A DNA stretch of 64,000 nucleotides from Dicyema japonicum (GCA_011109175.1 RDEW01000042.1:420500-484499), one strand, 5' to 3'. Shown: positions 1 through 12,560, counted from the stretch's first letter. Program-made: numbers and translations. The notes: a model not told the origin generated them from the letters alone.

Positions 1-1244
1 CAATCTCGTCCATGCTGGAGGATGCTCGAGAGCAGCGCTGGTTCCGCTAACTACTTGGAATGGTGATTATCAGAAGGTATGCACATTGTTTTTCACCAGC
101 TGGTTCCTTACCTTCTTCTTCGATGTCTTGTTTCCGGGGTACCTGGCATAGCTAACAGTTTTTAAAGAACTCGAAAATCCCATTTAATACGCAGCATACT
201 AATCTGAGAAAGTTATTGCAAAAGCCGTTCTTTTAATAAATATAATTAAGTTTCTCATTTTCTCGTGGAAATGAGCAAAAGACATTTCGAAAAAATGATG
301 TCATAGTCGATCATCTTGGAACTCTAAGAACACAAGGAAGGTGTTATGGACAATTAACAGTGATCCTCAACCAAACCACTGCCTGAACTACATCATTTAT
401 TTCTGAAGTATTCTTAAAAACTTTACTACATATCTTCAGAATCCTTGATGAGATGTGGCTTTTAGAAAGTTCTTAGATATACTACAATAAAAGTAAGGAA
501 GTCTCTATGGAAGTATTCACTTTTGCCGTGATTTTCATAAACAAATTATTATGCAGACTTTAGGCTTTATTTTGAAAAAGTTTTTCATATTGATCGAATC
601 CGAATTCTAATAATTTTTGACTACTTCTCAATTATTTTGAAGATGTACAGTGTGGAACACCATACAATGCCGCCATGGAAGAATTTTTCGGCCATACTTA
701 ATCTTCTACATTTAGAGGACGTCTAAGAAGTTGTCTTCCCAAGACATTTTCGAAGGATTACGCAGTGATTGGGGGCCGACTGATGGATGCGGACGACCTG
801 GACGAGATCAGGAGATGAGCACGACAATGAAAGGGATGGAGAAGACTAACGGAAAGGATAGTCTAAAAACATGGCACAAGCGAAACCATGAACAGTGTTT
901 ACTGGTAGCGCGGATTGGTTTTAACTAACTTTGTAGACTGTTATAATCTAGTAAATATATATTTCAACGATCTCAGCTCTTTAATAAGTTTGAGCCCGAA
1001 ACCTTCAAACTCATGGTGAATTAAGCTCATGTAATTCAATTATTCTGTATTTGTCATATATGATTCGACTAATAAAGAAATCATATAGATAGTTTTCAAA
1101 GGTTTCTCGGACATGTAGCCATGAACGACATAATCTATTATTATTTATTTAGACATAATCTATAGTGGTTTAGAGGCCTATTTTTTTAACTATTTTTTGG
1201 ATAATGAAATTAATTAAAAAAATTAAATTATTCAACTTATTCAT
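1..1244. other. No assignable gene
   Basis: AT-rich DNA. A 65-codon open stretch lies at 731-928 (+), with a basic, Trp-containing C-terminal half. It matches nothing I recognise and has no convincing splice partners. No RNA gene or repeat was recognised. Confidence 0.5.
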
Positions 1245-1900
1245 GTCGGATCTCAATCCGACTCATCTCAGTCCGCACAACAAATACTTGACAAACTGGA
1301 ACTATGGCTCTCGAAGCGGAGAGTCGACGCATCATCAACAAAATCCTCTGTCACGCTGTTTACCACTTACAAAAGACAGCTCTGTGTCGAATTAAAAATC
1401 TTTACGAAGAACGAGGCTATTCCTATTAACAAAACACCGAAGATTCTGGGAGTCACCTTCGATCAGGGACTCATTTATCCGACATGATGATAACATAGTA
1501 ACTTCTGCTGTGGCCTTGCCACGATTTATGTACAATTTATCCGACCCACGATGACGTATGCAAGTCCTTCGTGGGCAATGCAGATTTCACGATCCTCCTC
1601 ATTGAAACTATCCGCAACCGAGGAGACCGCAATAAGGATAATTGTACAGAACACAATATCCAGCCCATTGAAAATCTTTTAATCGAATTACAACGGAAAC
1701 TCTTAAAGGAGCCTAGTTTACCGAGCTGCCCTCAATTCCATACACTATCGAAATACCTACAATCATACAGAAATTTTGAACCGATGCCATGTCGTATGAG
1801 AAGAGCTGTTCAGGATTCTCAACCATACCAGACTCGTCCTTTCCCTTGTCTGTCTGGGATCACTTAGTTAAGAATTTTTTTTCTTTCTCTGTGACCCAGT
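1245..1900 (+). pseudogene. Non-LTR retrotransposon RT, C-terminal fragment
   Basis: This is the 3' end of a CR1/Jockey-superfamily reverse transcriptase. It starts in the palm/thumb part (QQILDKLELWLSKRRV, about 1266-1325). It continues through the conserved thumb motif ILGVTFDQ near 1444-1467, and a frame-shifted segment carries YASPSWAMQIS near 1557-1590, the usual thumb/C-terminal signature of these elements. At least two frame changes are needed (near 1480 and 1620), so it is dead. It is followed by a short tail with AATAATAATAAATAAA near 1912-1928, consistent with a retrotransposon 3' end. It lacks the endonuclease, fingers and active-site YADD, so it is a 5'-truncated copy. Confidence 0.75.
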
Positions 1901-2025
1901 GATCCTGAAAGTAATAATAATAAATAAATTCATGTCGGATCTCAACAAACCGGAGGTCGGAAATAAATTAGTTCTGACTCATGTCGTCGACATAGTAATT
2001 ACGTCACGTGATCGGGACACCTGAT

Positions 2026-2182
2026 TGTTAATTCGAGATTGCAACAAAATCTGGACTGTATTATCGAATGGTTATTGAAAAATCGCCTGGCTACAGTTGA
2101 GATGGAGTTATTATCTCCTTCCGTTTCTTTACAAAATGGATTTACTTCCATCAAGAGCATCGGGCCAAGTTGAGATCTCTGC
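2026..2182 (+). pseudogene. RT thumb fragment
   Basis: A 51-codon open stretch with LQQNLDCIIEWLLKNRL, which matches the segment just after the YADD box of CR1/Jockey-type reverse transcriptases (two-helix region with the conserved Trp). It lies upstream of a YADD-bearing piece at 2.3 kb although it should follow it. The two are therefore separate copies or a rearranged one. Confidence 0.5.
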
Positions 2183-2272
2183 TAATGCTGGGATCACGTA
2201 ATTAGTTAGTTTTGTGTAACCATGGTCTTTAATATTATTATTAAATATGGAAAACCGTGATTCCTTCCAAAT

Positions 2273-2395
2273 AGAGTGTCACACGGATCACCGTTGTCAA
2301 TAGTGCTATTCAACATGTTCCTCAGTAACCTCCCATCCCCAATCACCAAATATACAATTTCATTATCATATGCTGATGATCTCGTGATTAAATAA
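2273..2395 (+). pseudogene. RT active-site fragment (YADD)
   Basis: A single open frame reads GSPLSIVLFNMFLSN and then LSYADDLVIK before a stop. This corresponds to RT motifs B (QGSPLSP-like, here with His in place of the usual Gln) and C (the catalytic YADD). It is an isolated scrap of a non-LTR reverse transcriptase, dead by truncation on both sides. Confidence 0.75.
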
Positions 2396-2689
2396 TATGA
2401 ATTTTAATTTAGTTTACTGGTAAATATATATTTTGATTTTTCGTTGATAAATCATCTAGGACTCTGTCTTCGTTAATATATACCACTTTTCTTGATTCAT
2501 GTCCTAATTTAATGACATTTTAATACTGGAACCCATAACACTCTCACTAGGACTCCATTACTGCTTTTGTTCTGATTTGATTATGACCCATTGATGAGTT
2601 ATTGGCATATGTCCAGTCCTAGGCGCTGTGCCACCCCGATCCTTAGGCTGTTTTCGTAAAGGAGGGTCCCAGATATGGGCACAGAAGAG

Positions 2690-3440
2690 CCTAGAACCAG
2701 ATTCCATTTCCGCGATACGAGGCCGATTTAATGCTTGCTAGTCGGTGTGATTGGCAAGCAACTCTTCTGGCAAGCATTGTTCGACTGAAATTCAAAGCCC
2801 AACTCTCCCCACAACTTGCTAACTCTATCAAGCTCCGAGTCCAAGGTATGTCCGATTGCGTTACATAAGACCTCTTGGACCAAGCGACTGCAGCTCGCAA
2901 GGGATGAAAAGTAGGAAGGCAATGGGGGATCTTAACGCAATGACCCCATTTCTCGCAGGTATTTGCACATTGTCCAACTCAGATCATCGAATTTGACATT
3001 CAGTATTGACTCCGCCGATCGTCTCAGAGTCCCATCAGCCGACGATAGTGCTTTCCGGTGTTCAAAACATGGTGAACATCTCAAAATTTACATCAACTTC
3101 GACATGGAACTACATTTCTTGAGCAATAAGAACAACAATGTGGATCCAAAGATGATACTTTCTTTGTAAAGGCTTCAACTTCATTATCCTTACTGGTAAG
3201 GCAGTTTTCCAGCTCATCGTTTCCGAGAGGGTAGCCGAGGATGTGTGCCTTGTCCAAGGAGGATGTGCTAAAACATGGAAGTAAGGATCTGATTTCTTGG
3301 CAGGCAGTAGAAATGCTTGGAGATGAGCAAGAAATATTGATCACTTTCGATTTCATAACATTGACACTTAAACCCAATTGGTTTAGAGCTGGAATGGTTG
3401 AAGAAATATCCTGATATACATACTTCACATTCAGTGGGAG
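2690..3440 (-). pseudogene. R2-like non-LTR element, RT C-terminal part
   Basis: Read on the minus strand from about 3428 downward this carries PALNQLGLSVNVMKSKVINI and, further on, AHILGYPLGNDE, then (after shifts) ILNVKFDDLSW. These are the post-palm and thumb segments of the same RT family that is better preserved at 49.4-51.2 kb (compare FNVKFDDATWKQATLPVRFG there). Several frame changes (near 3140, 2940 and 2800) and a stop break it. The region from 2930 to 2700 still matches the segment leading toward the nuclease domain. It is one of about twelve copies of this family in the window. Confidence 0.65.
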
Positions 3441-3594
3441 TAAAAGCTGGGAAGTTTTCTAGCATTGTCAAGTTCCGCTGGTTCGGTGGTGGAGCAGGGT
3501 GCTTCCTTCTCAGTAACTCCAAGACTTCTCCGCACGACTTCAACAGTGATTCGTCACAAGACACTACTAATACAGCTGCGTGAACGTCCCCTTC

Positions 3595-4425
3595 TATGTT
3601 GATATTAAGTTTTCTTCATGATTAGCCCCAATGGCTGATACTCATTGCACATACTCTTGGTCTTATGGCGACAAGGAAAGTCTGCCTTTCGTTGAAAAAG
3701 GTTGAAAAAGCACATACTTTTCGCTTTACTTCTCAAGTTAGCAAACGGCAATTTTCACAATCACAATTAAAGTAAAATTACAATCAACAATCTTAATGAA
3801 GTGACACATAGCCAAAGAATATATTCATCTATAATCCCTCCAAATTGTTTGCTAAAATAACTAATAAAATTCTCATGATGCTGACAAAAATGCCTACACT
3901 CATGATTACTTCGGTTCCTTGAATAATCTTGGAAAACATAATTCTCTCTAGCAGATCGGTTCCGAGCGAATGTTGACCATTGGAAGGCTCGTAAGAACTC
4001 GCCACTTCCATCTTCCAATTACTTGCAGTTGTCCCTATTTTGTATACATGCGATCAAAAAATAACATTTTCTGAATCCATTCAAAGGATACATCCTTATT
4101 TTTATAAAACAATTTTATTGAAAACCTCAGTAAGATCTCTATAAAATCTACAACACACACGGCGTTGAAAGAAATCTTTAGACGATCTATGGAAGATGCC
4201 AAACACCCTTCTTTGGTCAAACCAGTCCTTTAATGGGGGAAACATCCTATGGGATGACCATCTTCCCCTTGAAGAGGGGAAACCTCTTGCTGGGACCGCC
4301 ATCTTTCCCTTAATACCATATCAAAGTCCACTTAATTTATTTTAAAACCACAAGACCACCAAGAATAAAGAATTAACGCATTAAAAATTTTACTACATCA
4401 CAAAAAATGATTTCCATTAATTTAG
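3595..4425. other. Unassigned; short open stretches on minus strand
   Basis: Open stretches on the minus strand at 3829-4011 and 4035-4220 include a hydrophobic run (VIMSVGIFVSIMRILLVILA) that could be a membrane segment. No family was recognised, and the two stretches could not be joined convincingly by a short intron. Confidence 0.3.
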
Positions 4426-4429
4426 ATTA

Positions 4430-4835
4430 ATTTTCCGTCATCAAAAACAATTGGGTCTGACTTTCGATACTAACGTGCTGAACAAATGTGAAAAGAAATG
4501 CCTAACAGGTCTGTGGAAAATTGGACATCACCCTATACATAAAACGCTCTACTAACAGTACATTAAACCATGCATTTCATATGCGTGTACTTCATAGGGA
4601 CCACTGGCTTTTTATACGAAGGCTCAGAAAATCTCCGCAACTCAGAAAAAAGCCATCAAACTAACTGAAAGATTATATACAGGAGAAATATCAAATCACC
4701 GACGCTTTAAGTTTGTTCTTTAAATTAGTTCGTTTACCAAAAAATCTTCATCTTCTTCGATCTCTACTGCCCGATGGTCCTTCAAATCAAAGTTTTTAAA
4801 ATTCTTGGTAGGAGTGTCCTTTTATACTGGATTTC
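4430..4835 (+). pseudogene. RT C-terminal fragment, distinct non-LTR family
   Basis: Translation gives QLGLTFDTNVLNKCEKK and then, after one stop, IKPCISYACTSGPLAF and KISATQKKAIKLTERL (small gaps mark stops). This is the thumb-to-C-terminal region of a CR1/Jockey-type reverse transcriptase (LG.TFD ... I.YA...W ... LQ.IQ.KA.R). It differs in sequence from the copies at 1.2, 15.7, 28.5 and 46 kb, so it is a separate family. Stops and shifts make it inactive. Confidence 0.65.
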
Positions 4836-5467
4836 AAGGATTTGAGTGAACGAAACAACAATAATTAATTATTCAAAAGAAATTCTCAAAGATCATCTCT
4901 CTGAGGACTTCCCCGATGAAATACATTCTGAACTACACATTAGTTACGATTTGGCAGATCCAAGTTCGTGTAAGACGGAACTTCAATGCTGGAGCTCGTG
5001 ACGTAGATGTTGTGCGCATTTCATTTTCAAGTTGAATTTGGTGTGAATCAAGCTGTCGCTGTGTACCTGTAAGTTTGTGGAGAAGGATCCAGTTCTGTAT
5101 GGTGTTGTTATGAGTATTCGATAAGGGTTACCCGAATTGGTGTTCTAGAAAGGGGGTATGGTTGGTTTTTATTAATTTTGTGCTTCGTTTTACTGTGTTC
5201 TTTATAGGAGGCAAGATAAACGTCTTTCTCTTCAGGGAGTGTTTTGATCAATTTCGGAGTCTATCGAAAAAAGTTGCATAAACCCTTCTGTTGTCAAAAT
5301 ATTTTATTAGATATCTCTATTTTGGTTTATTTTGCACTATTCGCAGTAAAATGAAGATGTTCCATATGAGTCTATAGTCCTATCATCGTTCTCAACTGTT
5401 TGAACATATTCCTTTTCATTATGAGAGTATTCGTGTGTGAGTAAAGCTAATAGTTTAAGTCCTTATG

Positions 5468-7808
5468 TGATTAATTAGGATAATGCTTACGTCGTTCTGC
5501 ATAAATCTGAGAAAAACCGTCCGTTCTGTAACACTTATCTAAGTCGATTCTTTCTGTAATCGTTTTTTGAAGTGAAATAATTCTTTTAGAGACAAGAGTA
5601 TAGCTGTGTGATTCAGTTGTCCAACCAGGATATTAATTAAATCTTAATAAATTTGAATTAATTAACACAATTTATATCCCAGAAAAATGAACATTAAGTT
5701 AGTTAAATGTTAAATTTAACTCCGCAAGTTCCAAGTACATTATATTTGTTTTTAATAGCACTGCAGACTGAAATAACATTATTAATTACGTGATTCAAAT
5801 GTCTTCCTGGAGCTTCTTCTAAATATATTACTTTCGACAAATACAATTAACATCTTTGCCAACTAAATGTATACTACTTACTTCATATCTATACTAAATA
5901 TAATATCTTACGCCACAGGATTATCGAATGAATCATGCAAACGATAGCACTATATTATTATTATTAAAAATACTTTTAAATAGACAAGGTTGGAATAATT
6001 TTAAAAAATTGAATGACATTTATTCCTCGAGGAAAGATCTACATTAATTACAAAAAAACTACATTTCGAATAGCATTGATAAATTTTCCGCAAATTCGAT
6101 CGATATAAATCTGAGGGAATCACAGTAATGAAAATTTCTATAAGTTTAAAAAAATATGTAACATGTACTTAATGGTAGGTGGTAATGTTTTGTTGTCTAC
6201 AGTTTTTAAACTTTGATCATTATAACACATCGACTATGAATAATTAATAATAACTACAGATCTAACTTCATTCCCAATAATGAAAGTTTACATAAGGTTC
6301 AAATATAATATTTTAACAAATAATGAAACTACATAAAATTCGGGTAGGCCAGTTATCGAAATGTGCAATTAATCCAATATCTTAATAATTTATATTTAAT
6401 ACAGAGTTGTTCTACTTACTGTTAATTCGTTTGCAAATATTCTGTGATGTCAAAATATCGAATGACAAGTTTAACACGAGAAAAGTGAACATCTATGAGA
6501 TTAAATACCAAAATAATGAATATACGATAACCACAAAAATAAAAATTACTACATGAAATACAGTCGTCATAATTAATTATAATTTTATTAAATAAAGTGT
6601 TGGATTAAATAAATAAAATCAAAAAATAATTTAATTAAATTCATACAATTAACGTTGTTTTCAGATTTGTTTAATAATTTTACCATAAAATTTAATAAAT
6701 TTGTCAAAAATGTCTAATAACTTTGCCTTAATGTTTAGTAACTTTATCAAAATGTTTAAAAATTGTGTCAAAAAGTTTATACTTTTGAATAATGTTTAAT
6801 TACAGGTCAATTTGCGCAAAATAAAATTTTAAGTAAATCTGAAGAGAGGCTACGCACATTGACACTTAAGAAGTTGACTCAGAATAACCAATCCTTTTGT
6901 TATCTATCTGGAAGCTGGTCTTCGTAATTTGAGAGCTAAAGATTGTCCTACTTCTATCTAGGAATTATGATATGCGGATGACCTGGATTTTGGTTTTGAA
7001 GTATGATGATATCTATTTCTTTTTCTAACAAGAGTACTGCAGGGTAAATGAAATTATTTTTTTAGACAAGAGTACTGCAAGTTAATTTAATTGGTCTTAT
7101 TTAAAAGGATTAGACGTGAAGTTAACACAAAACAGTATTAAGTAGAAAGTCTGAATATGATGGGAGAATCTTTTGCCTTCTATAAAATCAAATAGATGAT
7201 ATTGTTCTAAGTAAAGAATGACCAACATTTGCTCTCTCGAATTGATTTCATGTGAAATATTAAAAAATCGAATTAGGTAATCAATTAATGACAAAATAAT
7301 TTTTTGTGCGATTTATGCTACGTATCTATCAGGACTGAAAGATTTTCAATCTCCGATGATCTTTTTACTTGAAATAAAAAAAAGGTTATATTTCTCTTTG
7401 ACCGTAAAATTAGGTCAACCGTTAATGTAATTTTAAATATACATTTGATGACTATAGATGCTATTAGCATCCTTAATATTAATCGCGACAAATGTGGATG
7501 CCATTAGTTTATTTTGACTTTACCACTTTCTTATTTCAGGATCTGTGGACGATTAGAAGGATATTTTCTGAATGATCTAAATGACCGAATTAATCTGAAA
7601 TCACATTAAGATATGTTTTGAAAAAGAAAGAGTTCCTTGAGAGGAATATGATGCTGGAGGTCGGCTTCAAGACGACTAGAAATTATTCAACAAATGGTTG
7701 GTTGAATGTATATCAATGTGGTAAAATTGGCAACGTTCTGACAAAGAAGCAGTGAGAATAGCTGCCTCGCTCCGTTTTGACCTTAATTTTGTGTTAATGA
7801 AAATGCAG
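5468..7808 (+). repeat. 2.3-kb dispersed repeat, copy A
   Basis: Aligns along its full length and in the same orientation with 40141-42462, with scattered substitutions and small indels. It is very AT-rich and mostly non-coding. Landmarks shared by both copies include a block of near-repeats around AATTTGTCAAAAATGTC (about 6700), a doubled GACAAGAGTACTGCA (about 7030 and 7065) and the end ATGAAAATGCA. Near 6971-7000 a frame reads YADDLDF, so the repeat probably derives from a very old retrotransposon. No terminal repeats or target duplication were found. Confidence 0.75.
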
Positions 7809-7809
7809 T

Positions 7810-8278
7810 TTTTTCACAAAGATTTCATCCCAGTCCGTAGGGACATAAAGTTATTCGTAACATCATGCCCGTATGTTATCCATTGCCACACAACTGTGTT
7901 AAGCTTAGGGGTCAGAATCAATTTGGTGCAAGAACATGTGATTGACTCTGCCAAGGAGGGAAACTTACATGGGTCGACAGATATCAGAGAATCGTCAAAT
8001 CGACAGAAGACCTCAAACCTATTCCCTCAAACCTGATGGGAATCTTTCTAGATACTAGCCAATGCTATCAAATTAGATTTTGAAACTTTCTTCAGTTGTT
8101 CTAGTAAGTTTTACCAAAGATTTGTGGAAACAACTGGAACTTGATAGTGAGAAAAGTTATCTAGGAAACAAAATGTTATTATTCATTAAAAAAACTATGC
8201 ACTACATGAAAATTAAGTTTTCTTTTCTCTAACAAATTAGTTCTGTCTTCTACAGGACAATGTCTGACACAAGGGAAT
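7810..8278. other. No assignable gene
   Basis: The flank of repeat copy A, which diverges from copy B here. An open stretch at 7752-8036 (+) overlaps the repeat end and has no recognisable homology. Confidence 0.4.
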
Positions 8279-8279
8279 A

Positions 8280-8465
8280 GCGATTTCTAGAGGGTAGATA
8301 ATCGTGCATTTTACCCAATCGTTACATTGTCTAAGAACCATATATTTAGCGGTCATTGATAAGGGAAAGAGGTCCAAGGGAGTCACCTTGCTGCACACCA
8401 GTGAAGAGTCAACAATGTGATCTCATAGATAACCGAACTCTTCATTCTCATTTTAGTAAATTCAG
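8280..8465 (-). pseudogene. R2-like element, RT motif B fragment
   Basis: On the minus strand the sequence reads TGVQQGDSLGPLSLIND (about 8400 to 8350). This is the QQGD.LGP motif B typical of the restriction-like-nuclease group of RTs, not the PQGSPLSP form of the Jockey-like copies here. Flanking frames are degraded. Probably part of the same family as 49.4-51.2 kb. Confidence 0.5.
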
Positions 8466-8469
8466 GCGC

Positions 8470-9055
8470 TAGTTTGCGCTCTTTAAAAAATATATGGAGG
8501 TAGTAAATAAGCATGCTGAAATTATGTGGGCCTTACTGCAGTGAGTGACATTAACGCCTAGCTGGATTGGAGACATAAATATTACTTGGGAGATATTGCA
8601 ATCGACGCACTAACTATTCAATTCCTTCGTCAAAAGTTGGAGAGCATGTTGTTGGAAATATATACAGAATATGCACTAGGAGTTCGTTGTTTACAAAACC
8701 AATCACCTGGTAGAATTACCAACTCAGTTCGATGACGTGCCAGGCGATCCTGTTAAGGAGAAAACAAAAGGGTTTCAGGTCAACGACTCCTCTTCTAAAG
8801 AAGCGAGGTTTCTAAGTGAGCAGTAATATTCGCTTAATTTGATTTTCCCTAAAAAATAAAAGTTAGTCGTTGCTGAAATATCAAGGTCTTTTACATACTT
8901 AATCGAAATGTTAATATTGACCAACGGTATTTTTATGGCTTAAATTTATGTTTTCCGCATGAGAGTAGTTCTTGTTAAATGAAGAGAATGGGGTTCCAGA
9001 AAATTAGACACAGACATGTCATTAAATCAGTTTATTATGCTTAATTTTAAGTAAA
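8470..9055. other. No assignable gene
   Basis: Short open stretches only. Nothing recognisable. Confidence 0.35.
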
Positions 9056-9059
9056 GTTG

Positions 9060-9312
9060 TCCAGGCATTGAGCAAGCAATGGGAGTTACCTCTCATAATC
9101 GCGATCCCACTTTGTTGGAAAAGCCAAAGCGTAATTCACCCTTCATCGCATGCCGTCCGATTAAAGTGATAAACTCAGATGCGCTCTGGCCAATAATGCC
9201 AGACGTCTCAACCGAGATCGGCTGGAAAACGAACCAGCCCACGATGAAATGTTGCTTCTTCCATATCAATTTTGCTGCGGAACCCACGCTCAACGGTGAC
9301 TTGAACAATTTC
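9060..9312 (-). pseudogene. R2-like element, C-terminal end
   Basis: The minus strand reads PISVETSGIIGQSASEFITL, then a frame change, then the basic C-terminal end. The same module, ETSG.....A..FL..IG, is found at 20.1 kb (+), and the R.ISI..QRGNA-like end occurs at 14.9, 20.2 and 12.3 kb. It lies C-terminal to the nuclease motif in the family. Truncated at the 5' side. Confidence 0.6.
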
Positions 9313-9319
9313 CTATTAG

Positions 9320-10435
9320 AGAAAGTGTCAGTGTATGTTGAATCCCAAGCAAGACATTAAATAGGAATATAGATTAGAAAGTCCAAAACATTAAATAGGG
9401 ATATGGACATTAAAATTATTAAACCTAACATTCTTACTTTCTTCTGTGATGCTCAAAAGGATAAAAGAATTCGTCTATCCTCACTCAATATTTGTGCAAA
9501 TAACCCACAGACATGTTTGTTAAGCGTGTAAAAAAGATTAAAAGTCACATCCTGATGTGGAATTTCCATTTTGTGAAACAATCCATTCCCTGTGTGGAAT
9601 TCAACAAGCTGTTTCTTTATAAATACGCACTTAGACTGAATTGAATTTGCATCAGTCACACTTTCAAGATAAACTGAAGAACTGCTTTCGAGTCAGAAAC
9701 TGTTTGAGACTCTTCATCTAAAATTTGTTCTCGTCCTCCTTGTACTTTTCCTCTATTCTTCATTTTCAATTAGGAAATCCCAATCAATAGCCTAAGAATA
9801 AAAGAATAATATACCTCAGGGAGCATGAAAATCTTAGAATATAGTTTCTCGTGCATAGCATACTCTGGATTATTTTGTTTAATCGTCATTACGGGGCTAG
9901 TAACAAAATGGAGAAACGGTCATCCTGGTACACTATAATGACTACATTATCAACTTGAGGGACAGAACACAGCTGAAAATTATGTTATTAACAACCCACG
10001 AGTCCAATTGAGTGATTATTGAGAATCCGTTATGTAAATCTAGAGATTACGTAAAATGAGGTGACTCTGACCGTCTAAATCGATGCGAGTCATAAATTTA
10101 TATACTAGAAATAAGACAAGGATTACTTTAATTATCCTTGACAGAAGACTCTGACCATAATCTGATCAAAATAAGATCACCAGTTGGGGTTCGTACATAA
10201 GTCTAGTAAACACCAAATTATATAGCTGAAACCTATAAAGTCCTATATTACCTGATTTTAACAAACAAGAGGATTCTAGCGTTGAGGTACCGAATGAAGC
10301 AGCTTTGTAGAGTATCTCTCTCTATACTACACACAGTCTTTCCCTTTCAATAAAATGATCAAAAACCTTAAACTAATCCAAAAATCCCAAGGGATTTGAA
10401 ATCCATGAATAAAATCATTCGATGTGAGTTTTGGT
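9320..10435. other. No assignable gene
   Basis: AT-rich DNA with only short open stretches. No repeat structure or RNA gene was recognised. Confidence 0.4.
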
Positions 10436-10439
10436 GATA

Positions 10440-10697
10440 TGAAAGCGAAAAGCCTTTGGTACAACAAATCACCTATTGGACCAAAGAGGATCTATTATAT
10501 TAGACAACATAGACGACTTGGTAATCCTCAACAACAGGAATAAACACACAAGAATTCCTTCAAGAAATATTGACTCTCCAACCATACCTAGGTTGAATGT
10601 AGTGCAAACCTTGGCATCAGATCTTCTGCAGACGTTGCACTCATTGGTGTTCTTTCTTTATGTGCTTCATGTGTTTGCCGAACGTCAGAGTTAATCA
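10440..10697 (+). pseudogene. APE-type endonuclease fragment of a LINE
   Basis: An open stretch contains RGSIILDNIDDLVILNNRNK followed by a region ending in VVQTLASD. This matches the C-terminal half of apurinic-like endonucleases of CR1/Jockey-type LINEs (RG..L...I....L..LN...PT.......S.ID.T..S..L). The catalytic N-terminal half and the SDH box are absent. Isolated fragment. Confidence 0.5.
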
Positions 10698-11071
10698 TCA
10701 CTTGGAGATTTTTGAAAAATCTTTGCCAGAAACCGAATTGCATGGGAGAGGTTAGGTAATTGTTCCCCAACGGACAAGAGGTCTAAAAAGAAATAACAAT
10801 TTCTTCACAATCTCTGGAGCTCATGAAAAAATTCGAACCGCCATCGCCTGGGCTTGTTTTTGTTCGACATGCATGTAGGATTGTGGTTTGACTGAATCCA
10901 TGCCCAATCTTTGGCGTTGGGATTTTGATAGATAATGAGAACTTTGGCATTGGTTTTCATATCTCATTAATTGAATATTTATGAGGCCCATCTATGCTGA
11001 TTAACAAGAATGATTAATAAAAATGGATCCAACCCCTTTTTCTCAAAGAAGACCCCATAAAAATTGTTAGT

Positions 11072-11384
11072 CATAAAAGATATTATTATACGTGGTCTGG
11101 AAGCTGATGGTGCCTCCATCATTGAAGCTGTGGGAATTTATCGAAGAAATGGAAAAGACCAGACTGGAAGACTGTTTGCCAAAATACGTTGGATTATCTT
11201 GTGTGATACTTTTTCTCTGGCATTCAAAAGGAGTAAAATTGTCTTCATTGCAGTGATAGAAAATTTCACTTACTGTCGACGAGTTCTGGAATCGACTTTC
11301 TTCTCTGAGAAGGTTCTTCAGATTCTGTTCATTGTAAAAGATCTGCCGGAACGCGTCAGGATCAATGAATTATTTAGTTAGTTT
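11072..11384 (-). CDS. Unassigned 104-codon open frame
   Basis: The minus strand is open from just after a TAA at 11385 to a TAA at 11072. It begins FIDPDAFRQIFYNEQNLKNL and has a Ser/Asn/Thr-rich second half ending FQTTYNNIFYD. It has no ATG and so would be an internal or terminal exon. Its first bases, GATCCTGACGCGTT, recur at the exon near 55760 (-), where they also encode DPDAF. A plus-strand frame of similar length (11064-11381) overlaps it, so either could be spurious. No family was recognised. Confidence 0.3.
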
Positions 11385-11444
11385 AACACTTGTTTCTTAA
11401 AATAATTTTATTTATTTATTGTTAATTGGGGCTTCTAAATTTCT

Positions 11445-11998
11445 TTGAGTCTGATTCACTTTAATTATAAGAAACACGACTCTGTCGATAGACGGAGGCT
11501 AATACTGGTTTTGGAAAGTTTCCTAGACTCTTCAACTGTTAGAATGGCCACCACCCTCCTAGCTGATACTTGGCTCACTGTAAGAGTCGGGGGAGCCTTG
11601 TCTCGCCGATTTGAGACGACTGTTGGCACTCCACAGGGAGACCCATTATCACCTATACTTTTGTCATATACCTTGAAGCTGCTTTACGGGAGTCAAAACC
11701 GATAATGGGTGAAAAGACAAACATTATTGCGTATGCTGACGACGTAGACTTTACTTCAAATGACAAAATACCGCTCACCCGCTTGATGGAAGAAGTGTCT
11801 GGAAGACTAGCCGAATGGTTCCTAACAGTAAATCCGGACAAGACTGACGTAACTGAACTCAAGAGGGAAGAAACAAGGACGGAAGAGTACTGGCGCAAAT
11901 GCAAAAAGCTTGGCTCCCTCCTAGGAGACCATGAAGAAATTACGAGAAGGAAAACCCTAGCACAAACTGGTTGCGCGCTGCGGCTTTGAATAGGAGGA
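11445..11998 (+). pseudogene. Non-LTR RT, family with KLGSLLGD thumb (copy 1)
   Basis: The frame carries SVDRRRLILVLESF (motif A region, with the F.KAFDSV box damaged), TVGTPQGDPLSPILL (motif B), a one-base shift near 11670, then IIAYADDVDF (motif C, 11730-11760), a W.LTVNPDKTD segment and KKLGSLLGDHEEITRRK (11903-11955). Order and spacing fit an RT palm and thumb. The end at about 11998 lacks the rest of the C-terminus, and fingers and endonuclease are missing. A second copy of the family lies at 30.2-30.9 kb. Confidence 0.8.
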
Positions 11999-11999
11999 A

Positions 12000-12268
12000 G
12001 TGGATGAAACTAACCATTGATTTGCTAACTCGTGTTGCACATGCTTTGTCAAGTCCTATGACATAGCGATAAGTGCTTATAATAATAATAATAATAAACA
12101 CATGGCTATTCTCGCAATTAATTTCGACGAGGACTATATTAATTTGAAAGCATATATGCGATTTGCTAAAACTGATCTTTTTTAAATTCTAAATCCTGAA
12201 AAAACTGACTTTAATATAGAAGAGATAAATGTTAATTATAATTATATATACTAAGGCTAATCATGACC
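12000..12268. other. Spacer with short ATA microsatellite
   Basis: Contains (AATAAT)n at about 12079-12097 and otherwise nothing recognisable. Confidence 0.5.
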
Positions 12269-12269
12269 T

Positions 12270-12420
12270 GCAAGTATTAAGTGGATTGCCCATCATGATC
12301 GCGATCCCAATGTGCTGGAAGAGCCAACGTGTCATTCTAGGATTTTTCTTTTTAGTCCTGCAAGTCAGTCGATAAACTTTTCCGTTGTGGAGCAAGCATA
12401 TTGAAGAATACATTTGTTTA
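12270..12420 (-). pseudogene. R2-like element, extreme C-terminus
   Basis: The minus strand reads RMTRWLFQHIGIAIMMGN, equivalent to the LRQRIGIAVVRGN end seen at 20.2 kb. Very short 5'-truncated copy. The adjacent 12405-12560 belongs to another repeat family. Confidence 0.5.
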
Positions 12421-12560
12421 TATTGGAAGCAGATAACTGACCCCGTTGAACCGTATTAGATCGCCTATTGCAAGGAAGAAAGATATAAGAGAGAAGAATT
12501 GGCGTTTTGACTGCATTTCCTTACAAATCGTCAAGGGAAATGGGTTTTCATTTCTAAGAG
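12405..12560 (+). repeat. Dispersed repeat family Z, copy 1
   Basis: The plus strand reads HIEEYICLYWKQITDPVEPY and continues weakly. The same frame is present at 35.56-35.87 kb (QITDPAELYRIAYDIMKKDI) and in degenerate form at 61.85 kb. Conserved codon phase between copies suggests an old transposon ORF of unknown type. Confidence 0.45.

Noticed and set aside
731-930. Possible death-domain-like helix pattern (DADDLDEIR in one frame, LKTWHKRN in another)
   Set aside because: Needs frame changes without splice sites and lacks enough conserved positions.
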